A stretch of DNA of 64,000 nucleotides from UBA3064 sp023258775 (lineage in GTDB: Bacteria; Pseudomonadota; Gammaproteobacteria; Burkholderiales; Burkholderiaceae_E). Every line of letters begins with the position of its first letter. The first letter of the stretch is position 1. Location of the stretch: contig JBIKXS010000003.1 in the NCBI GenBank assembly GCA_044355655.1, positions 1 to 64,000 of the forward strand, read 5' to 3'. This document shows, piece by piece, positions 17,417 through 25,510 of the stretch. The notes beneath the pieces are model-generated. The model was not told the DNA's origin. It saw only the letters and a list, made by a program, of their open reading frames with translations, and made no database searches. A program made the translations under genes and the position numbers.

Positions 17417-17434
17417 TGTCAGTGTTTCAGTACA
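17417..17434. promoter_or_regulatory. PpsR/CrtJ-type palindrome between crtA and crtE
   Basis: TGTCAGTGTTTCAGTACA matches TGT-N12-ACA. It lies in the 62 nt between the divergent starts of crtA (17409) and crtE (17472), so it can control both. A second symmetric element, TGACA-N8-TGTCA (17404-17421), overlaps its left arm and the crtA start codon. Confidence 0.66.
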
Positions 17435-17471
17435 GCTATGTCAACGCGATTCCCACCATTGGAGCCCTTAC

Positions 17472-18389
17472 ATGGATACCGTAAGACGAATTGAGTGGGT
17501 GCTCGCTGAAGCGCTGAGCGAGCTCGACGATCCGACGGCGCCACGCAGTCTTGCAGCAGCCTTAAAACATGCTGTCTTTCCGGGAGGCGCGAGGATTCGA
17601 CCCAGGCTCTGTCTTGCCGTGGCCATGGCCTGCGGCGATGACTGCGCGCCGCTTAGTAATGCAAGCGCTGCGGCGATCGAGTTAATGCATTGCGCCTCGC
17701 TTGTTCACGACGATTTACCCTGTTTTGATAATGCGGACACCCGTCGGGGCCAGCCTTCGGTTCATAAAGCCTTTGGCGAGCGTCTCGCTGTGCTTGCCGG
17801 TGATGCACTCATTGTGCTGGCATATCAAACATTGAGCGCTGAGATTCATCACCGTCCCGAGCGCGCCAAGGTGTTGTTGCGCGGGCTATCGAAGGCTGTG
17901 GGTATGCCGGGAGGTATTGTTGCCGGACAAGCTTGGGAAAGCGAATCGGTGGTGGATTTGCGCCAGTACCAGCGCGCTAAGACCGGTGCGCTTTTTGCTG
18001 CCGCGACCTCACTGGGTGCTGCCTCGGCAGGCGAAGCGCCCGCGGCTTGGGAAGCCTTGGGTAATTGGCTTGGCGAGGCATATCAAGTTGCAGATGACAT
18101 TCGCGATGTCGCTGCAGACGCTGCTGAGTTAGGTAAACCCGTGGGTCAGGATTTGTGCCATGGCAGACCAAGCGCTGTGAGCACGCTGGGTTTGAGCGGT
18201 GCACTTGAACGCTTTAATCACTTGATGGGCGAGGCGCTCGCAAGTATTCCGGCCTGTCGAGGGGAAAAGGCCTTAAGAGCGCTTCTGCGCGCTGAGTCGC
18301 AGCGCTTGATTCCAAGTCATATGCTCGGCAAGCCACAGGGCGGCAAGCAGGTAAATCCCCGACGCGAAGCGCTTCCCAGTTCGATCTAA
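17472..18389 (+). CDS. crtE: geranylgeranyl diphosphate synthase
   Basis: CrtE is a trans-polyprenyl synthase making the C20 precursor for both carotenoids and the bacteriochlorophyll tail. At 305 residues it has the first aspartate-rich motif (HDDLPCFDNAD, Asp80, Asp81 and Asp86) followed by TRRG, and the second motif DDIRD near residue 206. The start at 17472 has TTGGAG just upstream; the frame extends to 17376 but that part lies within the divergent crtA. First gene of the superoperon running to dxs. Confidence 0.95.
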   Translation: MDTVRRIEWVLAEALSELDDPTAPRSLAAALKHAVFPGGARIRPRLCLAVAMACGDDCAPLSNASAAAIELMHCASLVHDDLPCFDNADTRRGQPSVHKAFGERLAVLAGDALIVLAYQTLSAEIHHRPERAKVLLRGLSKAVGMPGGIVAGQAWESESVVDLRQYQRAKTGALFAAATSLGAASAGEAPAAWEALGNWLGEAYQVADDIRDVAADAAELGKPVGQDLCHGRPSAVSTLGLSGALERFNHLMGEALASIPACRGEKALRALLRAESQRLIPSHMLGKPQGGKQVNPRREALPSSI

Positions 18390-18406
18390 AACAAGGAGAC
18401 CTATGC

Positions 18407-19603
18407 GTGAGCGTCGTGCCTGAGCATGTAAAGCCGCTGCCGGATCCGCCGGTTTTAAACACGCAACTCGGGCTACTTGCAGCGCTCAAGGCACGTTTTT
18501 TGCAGTGGCGAGATGGGCTCTTGCTACAACGTCGATTTCAGCAATGGGCCTTGGCCTTTCCGCTCACCCGTCCGCTGGCCAGACGCTACGCGGTGAGGCT
18601 TTTTGACCTATGTGCAGGCTTTATTTATTCCCAGGTTCTGCTTGCGGCGGTGCGGCTTGATTTATTTGAAATGCTTAGCGACGGGCCGCTTAGCCTTGCG
18701 GAGCTTTCAAAGCGTTTGCGCTTGGGCAGCGATGCACTCGAACGACTTTTACAGGCAGCGGTTGCGCTTGATTTACTTGAGCGGCGTGGCCCGCACGCAG
18801 GTTTGCAAACACGATATGGACTGGGGATGCTTGGCGCCTCGGTGCTGACAAGTCCCGGGGTGAAAGCGATGATCCAGCATCATGCGCTTTTTTATCACGA
18901 TATGGCGGATCCGGTGGCACTTCTTAAGCGTCGTGGTTCTGATCGCGCGATGGCATCGTATTGGGCCTATGCAACCAGCGAAAACCCGAGCGAATTGCAC
19001 GATGTGGCTGTAGGCGAGTACTCGGCCCTAATGGCTGCATCTCAACCGATGGTGGCTGAGGAGATTTTGTCAAGTTATAACTTTGCTCAACATCAGCATT
19101 TGCTTGATCTAGGCGGCGGCGAAGGCGTATTTCTTGCCCAGGTGGCTGCCCGCCATCCAAGACTCCAGCTCACCCTTATGGATCTACCCGCAGTCGCTAA
19201 ACGGGCAGCCCTGCGCTTTGAGCAACTTGGTTTAAGTGCGCGCAGCCAATGTATTGCCGGCAGTTTTCTGAGCGATCCGATTCCGAAAGGTGCTGATTTG
19301 ATTAGTCTGGTTCGCGTGGCACACGATCATGACGATGAGTTTGTGATGCGGCTCTTGCGCAAGCTCCACCAAAGCATGTCAGCAGGGGCTCGATTGTTGA
19401 TCGCTGAGCCGATGGTGCAAACCAAGGGCGCCATGCCTGTTGCTGACGCCTATTTTGCGATGTATCTCTGGGCGATGGGTAGCGGTCGTGCACGCCGTCC
19501 CGAGGAGCTGATCAGCATGCTGAAACTCGCAGGTTTTCGCAAAGTAAGGCTTCTTAGGCAGGCGATGCCTTTGCAGGTCAGGGTGATTCTTGCCGAACCT
19601 TAA
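18407..19603 (+). CDS. crtF: hydroxyneurosporene O-methyltransferase
   Basis: CrtF methylates the 1-hydroxyl of demethylspheroidene-type carotenoids using S-adenosylmethionine. It is 398 residues long, with an N-terminal dimerisation/winged-helix region (about 65-150) and a Rossmann domain with LLDLGGGEGVFL near residue 230. ISLVRVAHDHDDEF corresponds to the usual HDWDD block. The start is GTG at 18407, 8 nt after AAGGAG. An ATG at 18403 is out of frame and stops at once. It follows crtE by 17 nt. Confidence 0.93.
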   Translation: MSVVPEHVKPLPDPPVLNTQLGLLAALKARFLQWRDGLLLQRRFQQWALAFPLTRPLARRYAVRLFDLCAGFIYSQVLLAAVRLDLFEMLSDGPLSLAELSKRLRLGSDALERLLQAAVALDLLERRGPHAGLQTRYGLGMLGASVLTSPGVKAMIQHHALFYHDMADPVALLKRRGSDRAMASYWAYATSENPSELHDVAVGEYSALMAASQPMVAEEILSSYNFAQHQHLLDLGGGEGVFLAQVAARHPRLQLTLMDLPAVAKRAALRFEQLGLSARSQCIAGSFLSDPIPKGADLISLVRVAHDHDDEFVMRLLRKLHQSMSAGARLLIAEPMVQTKGAMPVADAYFAMYLWAMGSGRARRPEELISMLKLAGFRKVRLLRQAMPLQVRVILAEP

Positions 19604-19666
19604 CCGTTCGGCGCCGACGAGTGGTGGTCGATTGTCGTGGACGAAGCCAATATTCAGGTGTATAAG

Positions 19667-19684
19667 TGTCAAATAAACTAGACA
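19667..19684. promoter_or_regulatory. PpsR/CrtJ-type palindrome upstream of bchC, first of a pair
   Basis: TGTCAAATAAACTAGACA is an exact TGT-N12-ACA match in the 135-nt crtF-bchC gap. A second, one-mismatch copy (TGA-N12-ACA, 19693-19710) follows after exactly 8 bp. This is the same tandem arrangement described for CrtJ at Rhodobacter bchC, implying cooperative binding of two dimers. Confidence 0.72.
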
Positions 19685-19692
19685 GATGAAAA

Positions 19693-19710
19693 TGACAAGC
19701 AAAAAAGACA
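19693..19710. promoter_or_regulatory. second, degenerate PpsR/CrtJ half of the bchC pair
   Basis: TGACAAGCAAAAAAGACA keeps the right arm GACA, with one mismatch in the left TGT. It lies 8 bp from the perfect site and 29 nt before the bchC ATG. Confidence 0.5.
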
Positions 19711-19738
19711 GCCAGATTCGTGATGAGGTTTACCGAAC

Positions 19739-20821
19739 ATGAGTCATTTGCAAACACTCGCCGTCGTGATGGATAAGCCACAATCTTTACGTTTGGATCG
19801 TGTCGGTTTATCTGTCCCAGGTGAGCAGGATCTGGTCGTCGAAATCGGTGCAAGCGGGATTAGCACTGGTACCGAAAAATTGCTGTGGACAGGACGCATG
19901 CCCCACTTCCCTGGTATGGGCTATCCCCTTATTCCAGGCTATGAGTCGGTTGGTCGGGTGCTTGAAGCGGGTAAGGACTCATCGCGCCGAGCAGGTGACT
20001 TTGTCTTTGTACCAGGCGCTCGTTGCTATCCCGAAGTACGAAGCCTTTTTGGTGGTGCAGCAAAAACTGTGGTGCTACCCACGCATCGTGCCGTGTCACT
20101 CGATCGGCAGCTTGGCGAGCGGGCGGTTTTACTGGCGCTTGCGGCAACTGCCCACCATGCCTTGAATTTGCCCCACCTCGAAGCCCCGGATCTCATCATC
20201 GGGCATGGGGTGTTGGGACGCTTGCTTGCCCGCTTATGCATGTTGCGCGGTGGGCCTGTGCCCACCGTCTGGGAGCGTGACCGCTTGCGGCGGCCTTCCA
20301 AACAACACGGCAACGCCTTAGCCCAGGGGGCCCAGCAATCGGCTCCCGTCGCGGTGTCCTCCAATGCAATGCCCGAAGTTCCGACCTCGCTTGCTGCCAA
20401 CTTCTCCTCCTCGATATCGGCAGCAATGAGCCCTGTGGACTATCCGGTTATGCAACCTGAAGACGACCCGCGGCGGGATTACCGATGCATTGTTGATGCC
20501 TCGGGCGACGCATCGCATCTTGATCAATTGATTGCACGGATTGCCCCGGGCGGACAGCTTGTGCTCGCTGGGTTTTATGCTGACTTGCTTCATTTTTCTT
20601 TTGCCCCAGCGTTCATGCGCGAACTCAGTATTCGCGTGGCGGCGGAATGGAAAGACCAAGATCTCCAGGCGGTCAAACGTCTGGTCGAATCGGGCCAGTT
20701 AAGTCTCGATGGTCTTATTACCCATCGCATGTCCGCCAACCAAGCGAATTTGGCCTACGAAACCGCCTTTACCGATCCGAGCTGCCTGAAGATGGTGCTC
20801 GACTGGAGTTCATGTCAATGA
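19739..20821 (+). CDS. bchC: bacteriochlorophyllide a dehydrogenase
   Basis: BchC oxidises the C3-hydroxyethyl group of 3-hydroxyethyl bacteriochlorophyllide a to acetyl, in the last ring steps. It is an MDR-type dehydrogenase: GASGISTGTEKLLWTGRMP...GYPLIPGYESVG at the N-terminus and a dinucleotide site near IIGHGVLGRLLARL. At 360 residues it is longer than the usual ~310-320. The extra part, about residues 187-245, is a Ser/Ala/Gln-rich segment inserted after WERDRLRR. A tandem PpsR-type site precedes it. Its stop overlaps the preferred bchX start as ATGA. Confidence 0.95.
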   Translation: MSHLQTLAVVMDKPQSLRLDRVGLSVPGEQDLVVEIGASGISTGTEKLLWTGRMPHFPGMGYPLIPGYESVGRVLEAGKDSSRRAGDFVFVPGARCYPEVRSLFGGAAKTVVLPTHRAVSLDRQLGERAVLLALAATAHHALNLPHLEAPDLIIGHGVLGRLLARLCMLRGGPVPTVWERDRLRRPSKQHGNALAQGAQQSAPVAVSSNAMPEVPTSLAANFSSSISAAMSPVDYPVMQPEDDPRRDYRCIVDASGDASHLDQLIARIAPGGQLVLAGFYADLLHFSFAPAFMRELSIRVAAEWKDQDLQAVKRLVESGQLSLDGLITHRMSANQANLAYETAFTDPSCLKMVLDWSSCQ

Positions 20822-21759
20822 AAGTAGATGACGCTCATTTTGAGCCCGCTCCGCCTTCGGCTACACAAATCATCGCAATTTATGGCAAGGGCGGCATTGG
20901 TAAAAGCTTCACCTTAGCCAACTTGTCGACCATGATGGCGCAAATGGGTAAGCGTGTGCTGCTCATCGGTTGTGATCCAAAAAGTGATACGACATCACTG
21001 CTTTTTGGTGGCAAGGCCTGTCCGACCATCATTGAAACATCCTCGGCCAAAAAGCAAGCAGGCGAGGTATTAAGAATCGAAGATATTTGCTTTAAGCGTG
21101 ATGGCGTTTTTGCGATGGAGCTTGGAGGGCCTGAGGTCGGTCGTGGATGTGGGGGCAGAGGCATTATTCACGGTTTTGAAACGATCGAAAAATTAGGTTT
21201 TCACGACTGGGGTTTTGATTACGTCCTGCTTGACTTTCTGGGCGATGTGGTCTGTGGTGGATTCGGATTGCCGATCGCCCGCGACCTCTGCCAAAAAGTC
21301 ATCGTCGTTGGCTCAAACGACTTGCAATCGCTTTACGTCGCCAACAATGTCTGCTCGGCCGTTGAGTATTTCCGAAAGCTCGGAGGTAATGTCGGTGTTG
21401 CAGGTCTTGTCATCAACAAAGATGACGGTACCGGCGAGTCGCAGGCGTTTGCGCAGGCAGTGGGCATCCCTGTGCTCGCTGCGATACCGGCAGATGATGA
21501 TATTCGTCGCAAGAGTGCGAATTATGAAATTATTGGAACGAAGCATTCGCCTTGGGGGAGCCTTTTTGCAGGACTTGCCCAGGCCGTCGCCGACGCGCCA
21601 CCAGTCAGGCCTAAACCCCTAGCTCAGGATCAATTGCTTGGACTCTTTAAGGGACAAGAGGCGGCAGGCGCACCCTTGCAGCCAGCTTCACAAGAAGACA
21701 TGATGGGACGCCCAATTGTGGCCCGCAAATCGCTTGAAGTGGTCTACGACAAAGCCTAG
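20818..21759 (+). CDS. bchX: chlorophyllide a reductase iron protein subunit X
   Basis: BchX is the NifH-like ATPase that delivers electrons to BchY-BchZ, reducing chlorophyllide a to the bacteriochlorin. The P-loop YGKGGIGKS is near residue 24. The two bridging cluster cysteines are in GRGCGGRG and FLGDVVCGGF. About 313 residues. The ATG at 20818 overlaps the bchC stop as ATGA and has GGAG 10 nt upstream; an ATG at 20812 is possible but closer to that site. bchY follows after 10 nt. Confidence 0.96.
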   Translation: MKVDDAHFEPAPPSATQIIAIYGKGGIGKSFTLANLSTMMAQMGKRVLLIGCDPKSDTTSLLFGGKACPTIIETSSAKKQAGEVLRIEDICFKRDGVFAMELGGPEVGRGCGGRGIIHGFETIEKLGFHDWGFDYVLLDFLGDVVCGGFGLPIARDLCQKVIVVGSNDLQSLYVANNVCSAVEYFRKLGGNVGVAGLVINKDDGTGESQAFAQAVGIPVLAAIPADDDIRRKSANYEIIGTKHSPWGSLFAGLAQAVADAPPVRPKPLAQDQLLGLFKGQEAAGAPLQPASQEDMMGRPIVARKSLEVVYDKA

Positions 21760-21769
21760 GGACGCAATC

Positions 21770-23239
21770 ATGAGCACTTGTTCCCGCGTTATCCCGATTG
21801 CAAAGGCTGCTCTTGCTGTTGCCGATGATCCGAGTATGGCGATGAAGGCCATGCCCAGCAAAAGTGGAGCGTCGGTCGCTGATTCGAGCTTTGGTATGCC
21901 AGATAGCGTGCAAGTTCGACATGAAAAATTAGATCAGTTAAGCAAGGACTATCCGCGTGGTCCTCACGATCAGCCTCAAAGCATGTGTCCGGCTTTTGGC
22001 TCACTTCGGGTGGGTTTGAGAATGCGTCGAACGGCGACGATTCTTTCAGGTTCGGCTTGCTGTGTGTATGGCCTGACTTTCACCTCGCATTTCTATGGTG
22101 CCCGGCGAAGCGTAGGCTACGTACCCTTTAATTCTGAGACCCTGGTCACAGGCAAGCTCTTTGAAGATATAAGGCAGGCGGTTGAAGATCTTGCTGATCC
22201 CGAGCATTACGATACGATTGTCGTCACGAATCTTTGCGTACCAACTGCCTCCGGCGTTCCGCTTCAGTTGCTGCCTAAATCGATTCGTGGCGTTAGGATT
22301 ATTGGGATCGATGTACCGGGATTTGGCGTACCCACCCATGCCGAAGCCAAAGACGTTTTGGCCGCAGCAATGCTCCGTTACGCAAGAGCAGAAGCCGAAA
22401 GCGGGCCGGTCGCTGCCCCACTTCAGGGTCGAAACCCCCGTCCCACAGTCACGCTCTTAGGCGAAGTTTTTCCTGCTGATCCGGTTGGTATTGGGCGTTT
22501 GCTTGAGCCCATGGGCTTGGCAGTCGGCCCGAGTGTGCCAACGCGTGAATGGCGGGAACTCTATAGCGCGCTCGATGCGGCCGCTGTGGCCGCGGTTCAT
22601 CCTTTCTATACGGCAAGCACACGCGAATTTGAGGCGGCCGGTCGCCATGTAATTGGTTCTGCACCTGTTGGCTATGAGGGCACTGCCGCCTGGCTTGAGT
22701 CGATTGGTAAAGCGTGCTCGGTGCCCAGCGCACTGATTGCTGCAGCCAAGGACGCTACGCTTCCTGCGATCAAGGATGCTTTAAAGAATCACCGCATCAA
22801 CGCAAGAATTACCTTGTCTGGCTATGAAGGATCCGAATTGCTCGTAGGCAGGCTATTGCTAGAAGCGGGTGCACAGCTTCACTATGTGGGCACTGCTTGC
22901 CCAAAAACTGCCCACAATCTTCAGGATGCCGAATGGCTTCAGGCCAAGGGTGTGCAGATTCAGTTTCGTGCCTCGCTTGAGCAGGATCTTGAAGCGATGA
23001 ATCACTTCAAACCCGATCTTGCGATTGGCACAACGCCTGTGGTGCAAAAGGCTAAAGAGATCGCCTTACCAGCGCTTTACTTCACGAACCTCATCTCAGC
23101 GCGTCCACTTATGGGACTGGCGGGCACAAGTTCTTTAGCGACAACCGTCGCAGCGGCGGTCAAAGGGCAGGAAAGGTTCAAGCGCATGCTTGGCTTTTTT
23201 AGCGCTAATCAAGCGAGCGAGGCAAGCACATGCTCGTAA
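21770..23239 (+). CDS. bchY: chlorophyllide a reductase subunit Y
   Basis: BchY is the NifD-like half of the catalytic component of chlorophyllide a reductase (with BchZ). It is 489 residues long and shows the blocks PQSMCPAFGSLRVGLRMRRTATILSGSACCVYGLTFTSHFYGARRSVGYVPFNSE and NLCVPTASGVP, whose cysteines supply [4Fe-4S] ligands. The start at 21770 was chosen because the upstream open part lies within bchX. Its end overlaps bchZ by 10 nt. Confidence 0.96.
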   Translation: MSTCSRVIPIAKAALAVADDPSMAMKAMPSKSGASVADSSFGMPDSVQVRHEKLDQLSKDYPRGPHDQPQSMCPAFGSLRVGLRMRRTATILSGSACCVYGLTFTSHFYGARRSVGYVPFNSETLVTGKLFEDIRQAVEDLADPEHYDTIVVTNLCVPTASGVPLQLLPKSIRGVRIIGIDVPGFGVPTHAEAKDVLAAAMLRYARAEAESGPVAAPLQGRNPRPTVTLLGEVFPADPVGIGRLLEPMGLAVGPSVPTREWRELYSALDAAAVAAVHPFYTASTREFEAAGRHVIGSAPVGYEGTAAWLESIGKACSVPSALIAAAKDATLPAIKDALKNHRINARITLSGYEGSELLVGRLLLEAGAQLHYVGTACPKTAHNLQDAEWLQAKGVQIQFRASLEQDLEAMNHFKPDLAIGTTPVVQKAKEIALPALYFTNLISARPLMGLAGTSSLATTVAAAVKGQERFKRMLGFFSANQASEASTCS

Positions 23240-24786
23240 TCGATCACGATCGCGCAGGCGGCTATTGGGGAGCTGTGTATGCGTTTACAGCCGTTAAGGG
23301 TTTGCAGGTCATTATTGATGGTCCCGTTGGCTGCGAGAATCTGCCAGTTACTTCGGTGCTTCATTACACCGATGCCCTGCCACCTCACGAATTACCAATT
23401 GTGGTTACTGGCCTTGCGGAAGAGGAATTAGGGCAGCACGGTACTGAAGGCGCCATGAAGCGGGCCCATGCAAGCCTTGACCCCACAAAGCCTGCGGTGG
23501 TTGTGACAGGTTCAATCGCCGAAATGATTGGTGGTGGTGTCACGCCGGAAGGCAGTGGTATTAAGCGCTTTTTGCCACGAACGATCGATGAGGATCAATG
23601 GCAAAGTGCCGATCGCGCCTTGATGTGGCTGTGGAACGAATACGGGTCAAAGAAGCTTCCCAAGCTTAAGTCGCGTGCGCAAGGTGAAAAGCCCAAGGTC
23701 AACATTATTGGACCGATGTATGGCAGCTTTAATATGCCCTCCGATCTGGCTGAGATTCGACGCTTGGTTGAAGGGATTGGATGCGACATCAACCTTGTTT
23801 TCCCTATAGAAAGTGAACTCAAGCAAATACCCAAGCTTGCCCAAGCCGAAGTCAACATTTGCATGTACAGGGAATACGGCCGCATGCTTTGTGAAGCGCT
23901 TGAGCGGCCTTATTTGCAAGCACCTATTGGGTTACATAGCACCACCGAGTTTTTAAGAACCCTCGGGGAGCTTCTCGACATTGATCCGGAACCTTTTATC
24001 GAGCGTGAGAAACAGACAACGCTTAAACCGATCTGGGACTTATGGCGATCTGTCACCCAGGATTTCTTTGTAAGCGCCTCCTTCGCAGTGGTTGCCAATG
24101 AGACCTACACCCGCGGATTAAGGCTCTTTCTTGAGGAAGACTTAGGCTTACCCTGTCAATTTGCAGTGCCACGCCGCGCGGGTGAAAAGACGGCCAATGA
24201 TGAAGTACGTGAACTGGTCAGGAGCAAGACGCCGCTTGTCTTATTCGGAAGCTATAACGAGCGCATGTATCTGGCTGAATGCGGCAAGCGCGCTGCATAT
24301 ATTCCAGCCTCATTTCCTGGTGCGATTATCCGACGTCACACAGGCACGCCCTTTATGGGCTACGCAGGTGCTTGCTATGTGGTTCAGGAAGTTTGTAATG
24401 CCTTATTTGATGCACTTTTCCATATTCTGCCGATCGCGACCGAACTTGATCGGCATGATCCAACGCCAGCCAGACGTCAGCTCGCATGGGCACCCGAGGC
24501 TGAGCAATTACTAGAACAAAGTATTGGTCAACTCCCCTTCTTGATTCGAATCTCCGCCGCTAAGCGTTTGCGAGATCAGGCCGAGCAGCGTGCCCAGGCA
24601 CGTGCCGGCGACCGAGTTGAGTATGGGGTGTTGCTTGAACTGCTCTGTGATGAGGGCTTGCAAGGGGCAGATTTGCAAGGCGCAGGCAAGCATTCAGAGC
24701 ACTCCGAGACGCGCGAGCGGCTCGGTTCGTGCGTCGATCCGCAGCACGGGGTTGACGCGTCCGGCCGCGTCTTGCACGCGCGGTAA
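23230..24786 (+). CDS. bchZ: chlorophyllide a reductase subunit Z
   Basis: BchZ is the NifK-like partner of BchY. The N-terminus DHDRAGGYWGAVYAFTAVKGLQVIIDGPVGCENLP carries a cluster cysteine. The C-terminal PCP_red-like domain (WAPEAEQLLEQSIGQLPFLIRISAAKRLRDQAE) ends near residue 460. At 518 residues it has a further C-terminal tail of ~50 residues (Gly/Gln/His/Ser-rich, with a short duplicated LQGAxLQGA unit) that looks non-conserved. The stop is only 33 nt before pufB, so no separate pufQ fits here. Confidence 0.95.
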   Translation: MLVIDHDRAGGYWGAVYAFTAVKGLQVIIDGPVGCENLPVTSVLHYTDALPPHELPIVVTGLAEEELGQHGTEGAMKRAHASLDPTKPAVVVTGSIAEMIGGGVTPEGSGIKRFLPRTIDEDQWQSADRALMWLWNEYGSKKLPKLKSRAQGEKPKVNIIGPMYGSFNMPSDLAEIRRLVEGIGCDINLVFPIESELKQIPKLAQAEVNICMYREYGRMLCEALERPYLQAPIGLHSTTEFLRTLGELLDIDPEPFIEREKQTTLKPIWDLWRSVTQDFFVSASFAVVANETYTRGLRLFLEEDLGLPCQFAVPRRAGEKTANDEVRELVRSKTPLVLFGSYNERMYLAECGKRAAYIPASFPGAIIRRHTGTPFMGYAGACYVVQEVCNALFDALFHILPIATELDRHDPTPARRQLAWAPEAEQLLEQSIGQLPFLIRISAAKRLRDQAEQRAQARAGDRVEYGVLLELLCDEGLQGADLQGAGKHSEHSETRERLGSCVDPQHGVDASGRVLHAR

Positions 24787-24819
24787 CCGCCGAAAGGCAT
24801 TGTTGGAGGAAATGCACTC

Positions 24820-24966
24820 ATGAGCAGAACCAACATATCCGGTCTGACCGATGAGGAATGCCAGGAGTTCCATGGCTATTTCATGCAGGGCTGGGCGCTG
24901 CATACCGTGGTTGCGGTCATAGCGCACATTCTTGTTTGGATGTGGCGTCCCTGGTTTACCCCTTAA
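24820..24966 (+). CDS. pufB: light-harvesting 1 (B870) beta polypeptide
   Basis: A 48-residue antenna beta chain. After a polar N-terminus (MSRTNISGLTDEE) come EFHGYF, the single membrane helix with the bacteriochlorophyll-ligating histidine in VAVIAHILVW, and the typical exit WMWRPWF. The ATG at 24820 follows a strong GGAGGA. It pairs with PufA to form the LH1 ring around the reaction centre. It is separated from pufA by an intervening small gene, which is unusual. Confidence 0.95.
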   Translation: MSRTNISGLTDEECQEFHGYFMQGWALHTVVAVIAHILVWMWRPWFTP

Positions 24967-24979
24967 TAGGAATCTGGCC

Positions 24980-25201
24980 ATGACATACGGTACTAGACAA
25001 GCTTTGCTCGAACCCGCTGAAGCATCAAGGGGTTTCGATCTGATTTTTATCATCGGATTTATCGTGATTCTTTCGATAGCGCTGATGGGAAAACTGATTG
25101 CCTGGGATTGGCGAACCTGGTTTCCAGGAGCTGAGGGTCAAGGTTCACTGATCCCCAGCGTTCGGGCGGCGGTCTATACCTTCATGTCGCATCTCAGTTG
25201 A
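24980..25201 (+). CDS. unrecognised single-span membrane protein between pufB and pufA (orf73)
   Basis: A 73-residue protein, 13 nt after pufB and 19 nt before pufA on the same strand, so surely co-transcribed with them. An N-terminal polar stretch (residues 1-18) is followed by one hydrophobic helix (about 19-42, FDLIFIIGFIVILSIALMG). The exit motif is AWDWRTWFPG, and the C-terminal segment is possibly amphipathic (SVRAAVYTFMSHLS). The exit motif recalls WMWRPWF of the neighbouring PufB. There is no histidine in the helix, so it cannot bind bacteriochlorophyll in the usual antenna way. It could be an LH1/reaction-centre accessory or assembly protein, or a distant PufQ-like protein. No family is claimed. 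Confidence 0.78.
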   Translation: MTYGTRQALLEPAEASRGFDLIFIIGFIVILSIALMGKLIAWDWRTWFPGAEGQGSLIPSVRAAVYTFMSHLS

Positions 25202-25220
25202 CTTTTTGGAGGGATTAATC

Positions 25221-25394
25221 ATGTGGCGTTATTGGCGACTTATCGATCCGCGCAAAGCGATCGTGGCGACAGGCATCTGGATGGCTGGCCTGGCGTTCAT
25301 GATCCATCTGGTTGTTCTCAGCAGCGACCGGTACCAGTGGATCGACACCAAGCCGCTGCCTGCCAAGGCAGCTGCTGCAGCACCGGCGAAGTAA
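25221..25394 (+). CDS. pufA: light-harvesting 1 (B870) alpha polypeptide
   Basis: A 57-residue antenna alpha chain. It starts MWRYWRLIDPRKAI (the MW-x-x-W-x-x-x-DPR signature). A membrane helix carries the bacteriochlorophyll-ligating histidine in LAFMIHLVVLS, then a short exit region (DRYQWID) and an Ala/Lys/Pro-rich tail. GGAGGG lies 8 nt upstream of the ATG. Two tandem hairpins follow the stop, as expected of a message segment made in excess over pufLM. Confidence 0.95.
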   Translation: MWRYWRLIDPRKAIVATGIWMAGLAFMIHLVVLSSDRYQWIDTKPLPAKAAAAAPAK

Positions 25395-25398
25395 GTTG

Positions 25399-25441
25399 CG
25401 CCGGATTCGGCGGCTAAGTCCCGGCTTGAATAGCGGGATTT
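25399..25441 (+). promoter_or_regulatory. tandem intercistronic hairpins between pufA and pufL
   Basis: First hairpin: CGCCG-GATT-CGGCG (25399-25412), beginning 4 nt after the pufA stop. Second: AAGTCCCG / CGGGATTT (25416-25423 and 25434-25441), an 8-bp stem with one G-T pair and a 10-nt loop. No T-run follows, so these are more likely RNA-stabilising or processing elements than a full terminator. In Rhodobacter, such hairpins raise pufBA message over pufLM. Confidence 0.6.
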
Positions 25442-25510
25442 GGTCTGCCGATCGATTCGTGGTCGGTGAGCAGGATGTTGTCGTTTATTGTAGATCGTGT
25501 AAATGATAAA

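Noticed and set aside
17376..17471. N-terminal extension of crtE back to 17376
   Set aside because: It would overlap the crtA start and the PpsR site; 17472 has a ribosome-binding site and matches the family N-terminus.
24980..25201. Calling orf73 a second LH1 alpha or beta chain
   Set aside because: It lacks a histidine in the membrane helix and is longer than both; only the exit motif is similar. Kept as unknown.
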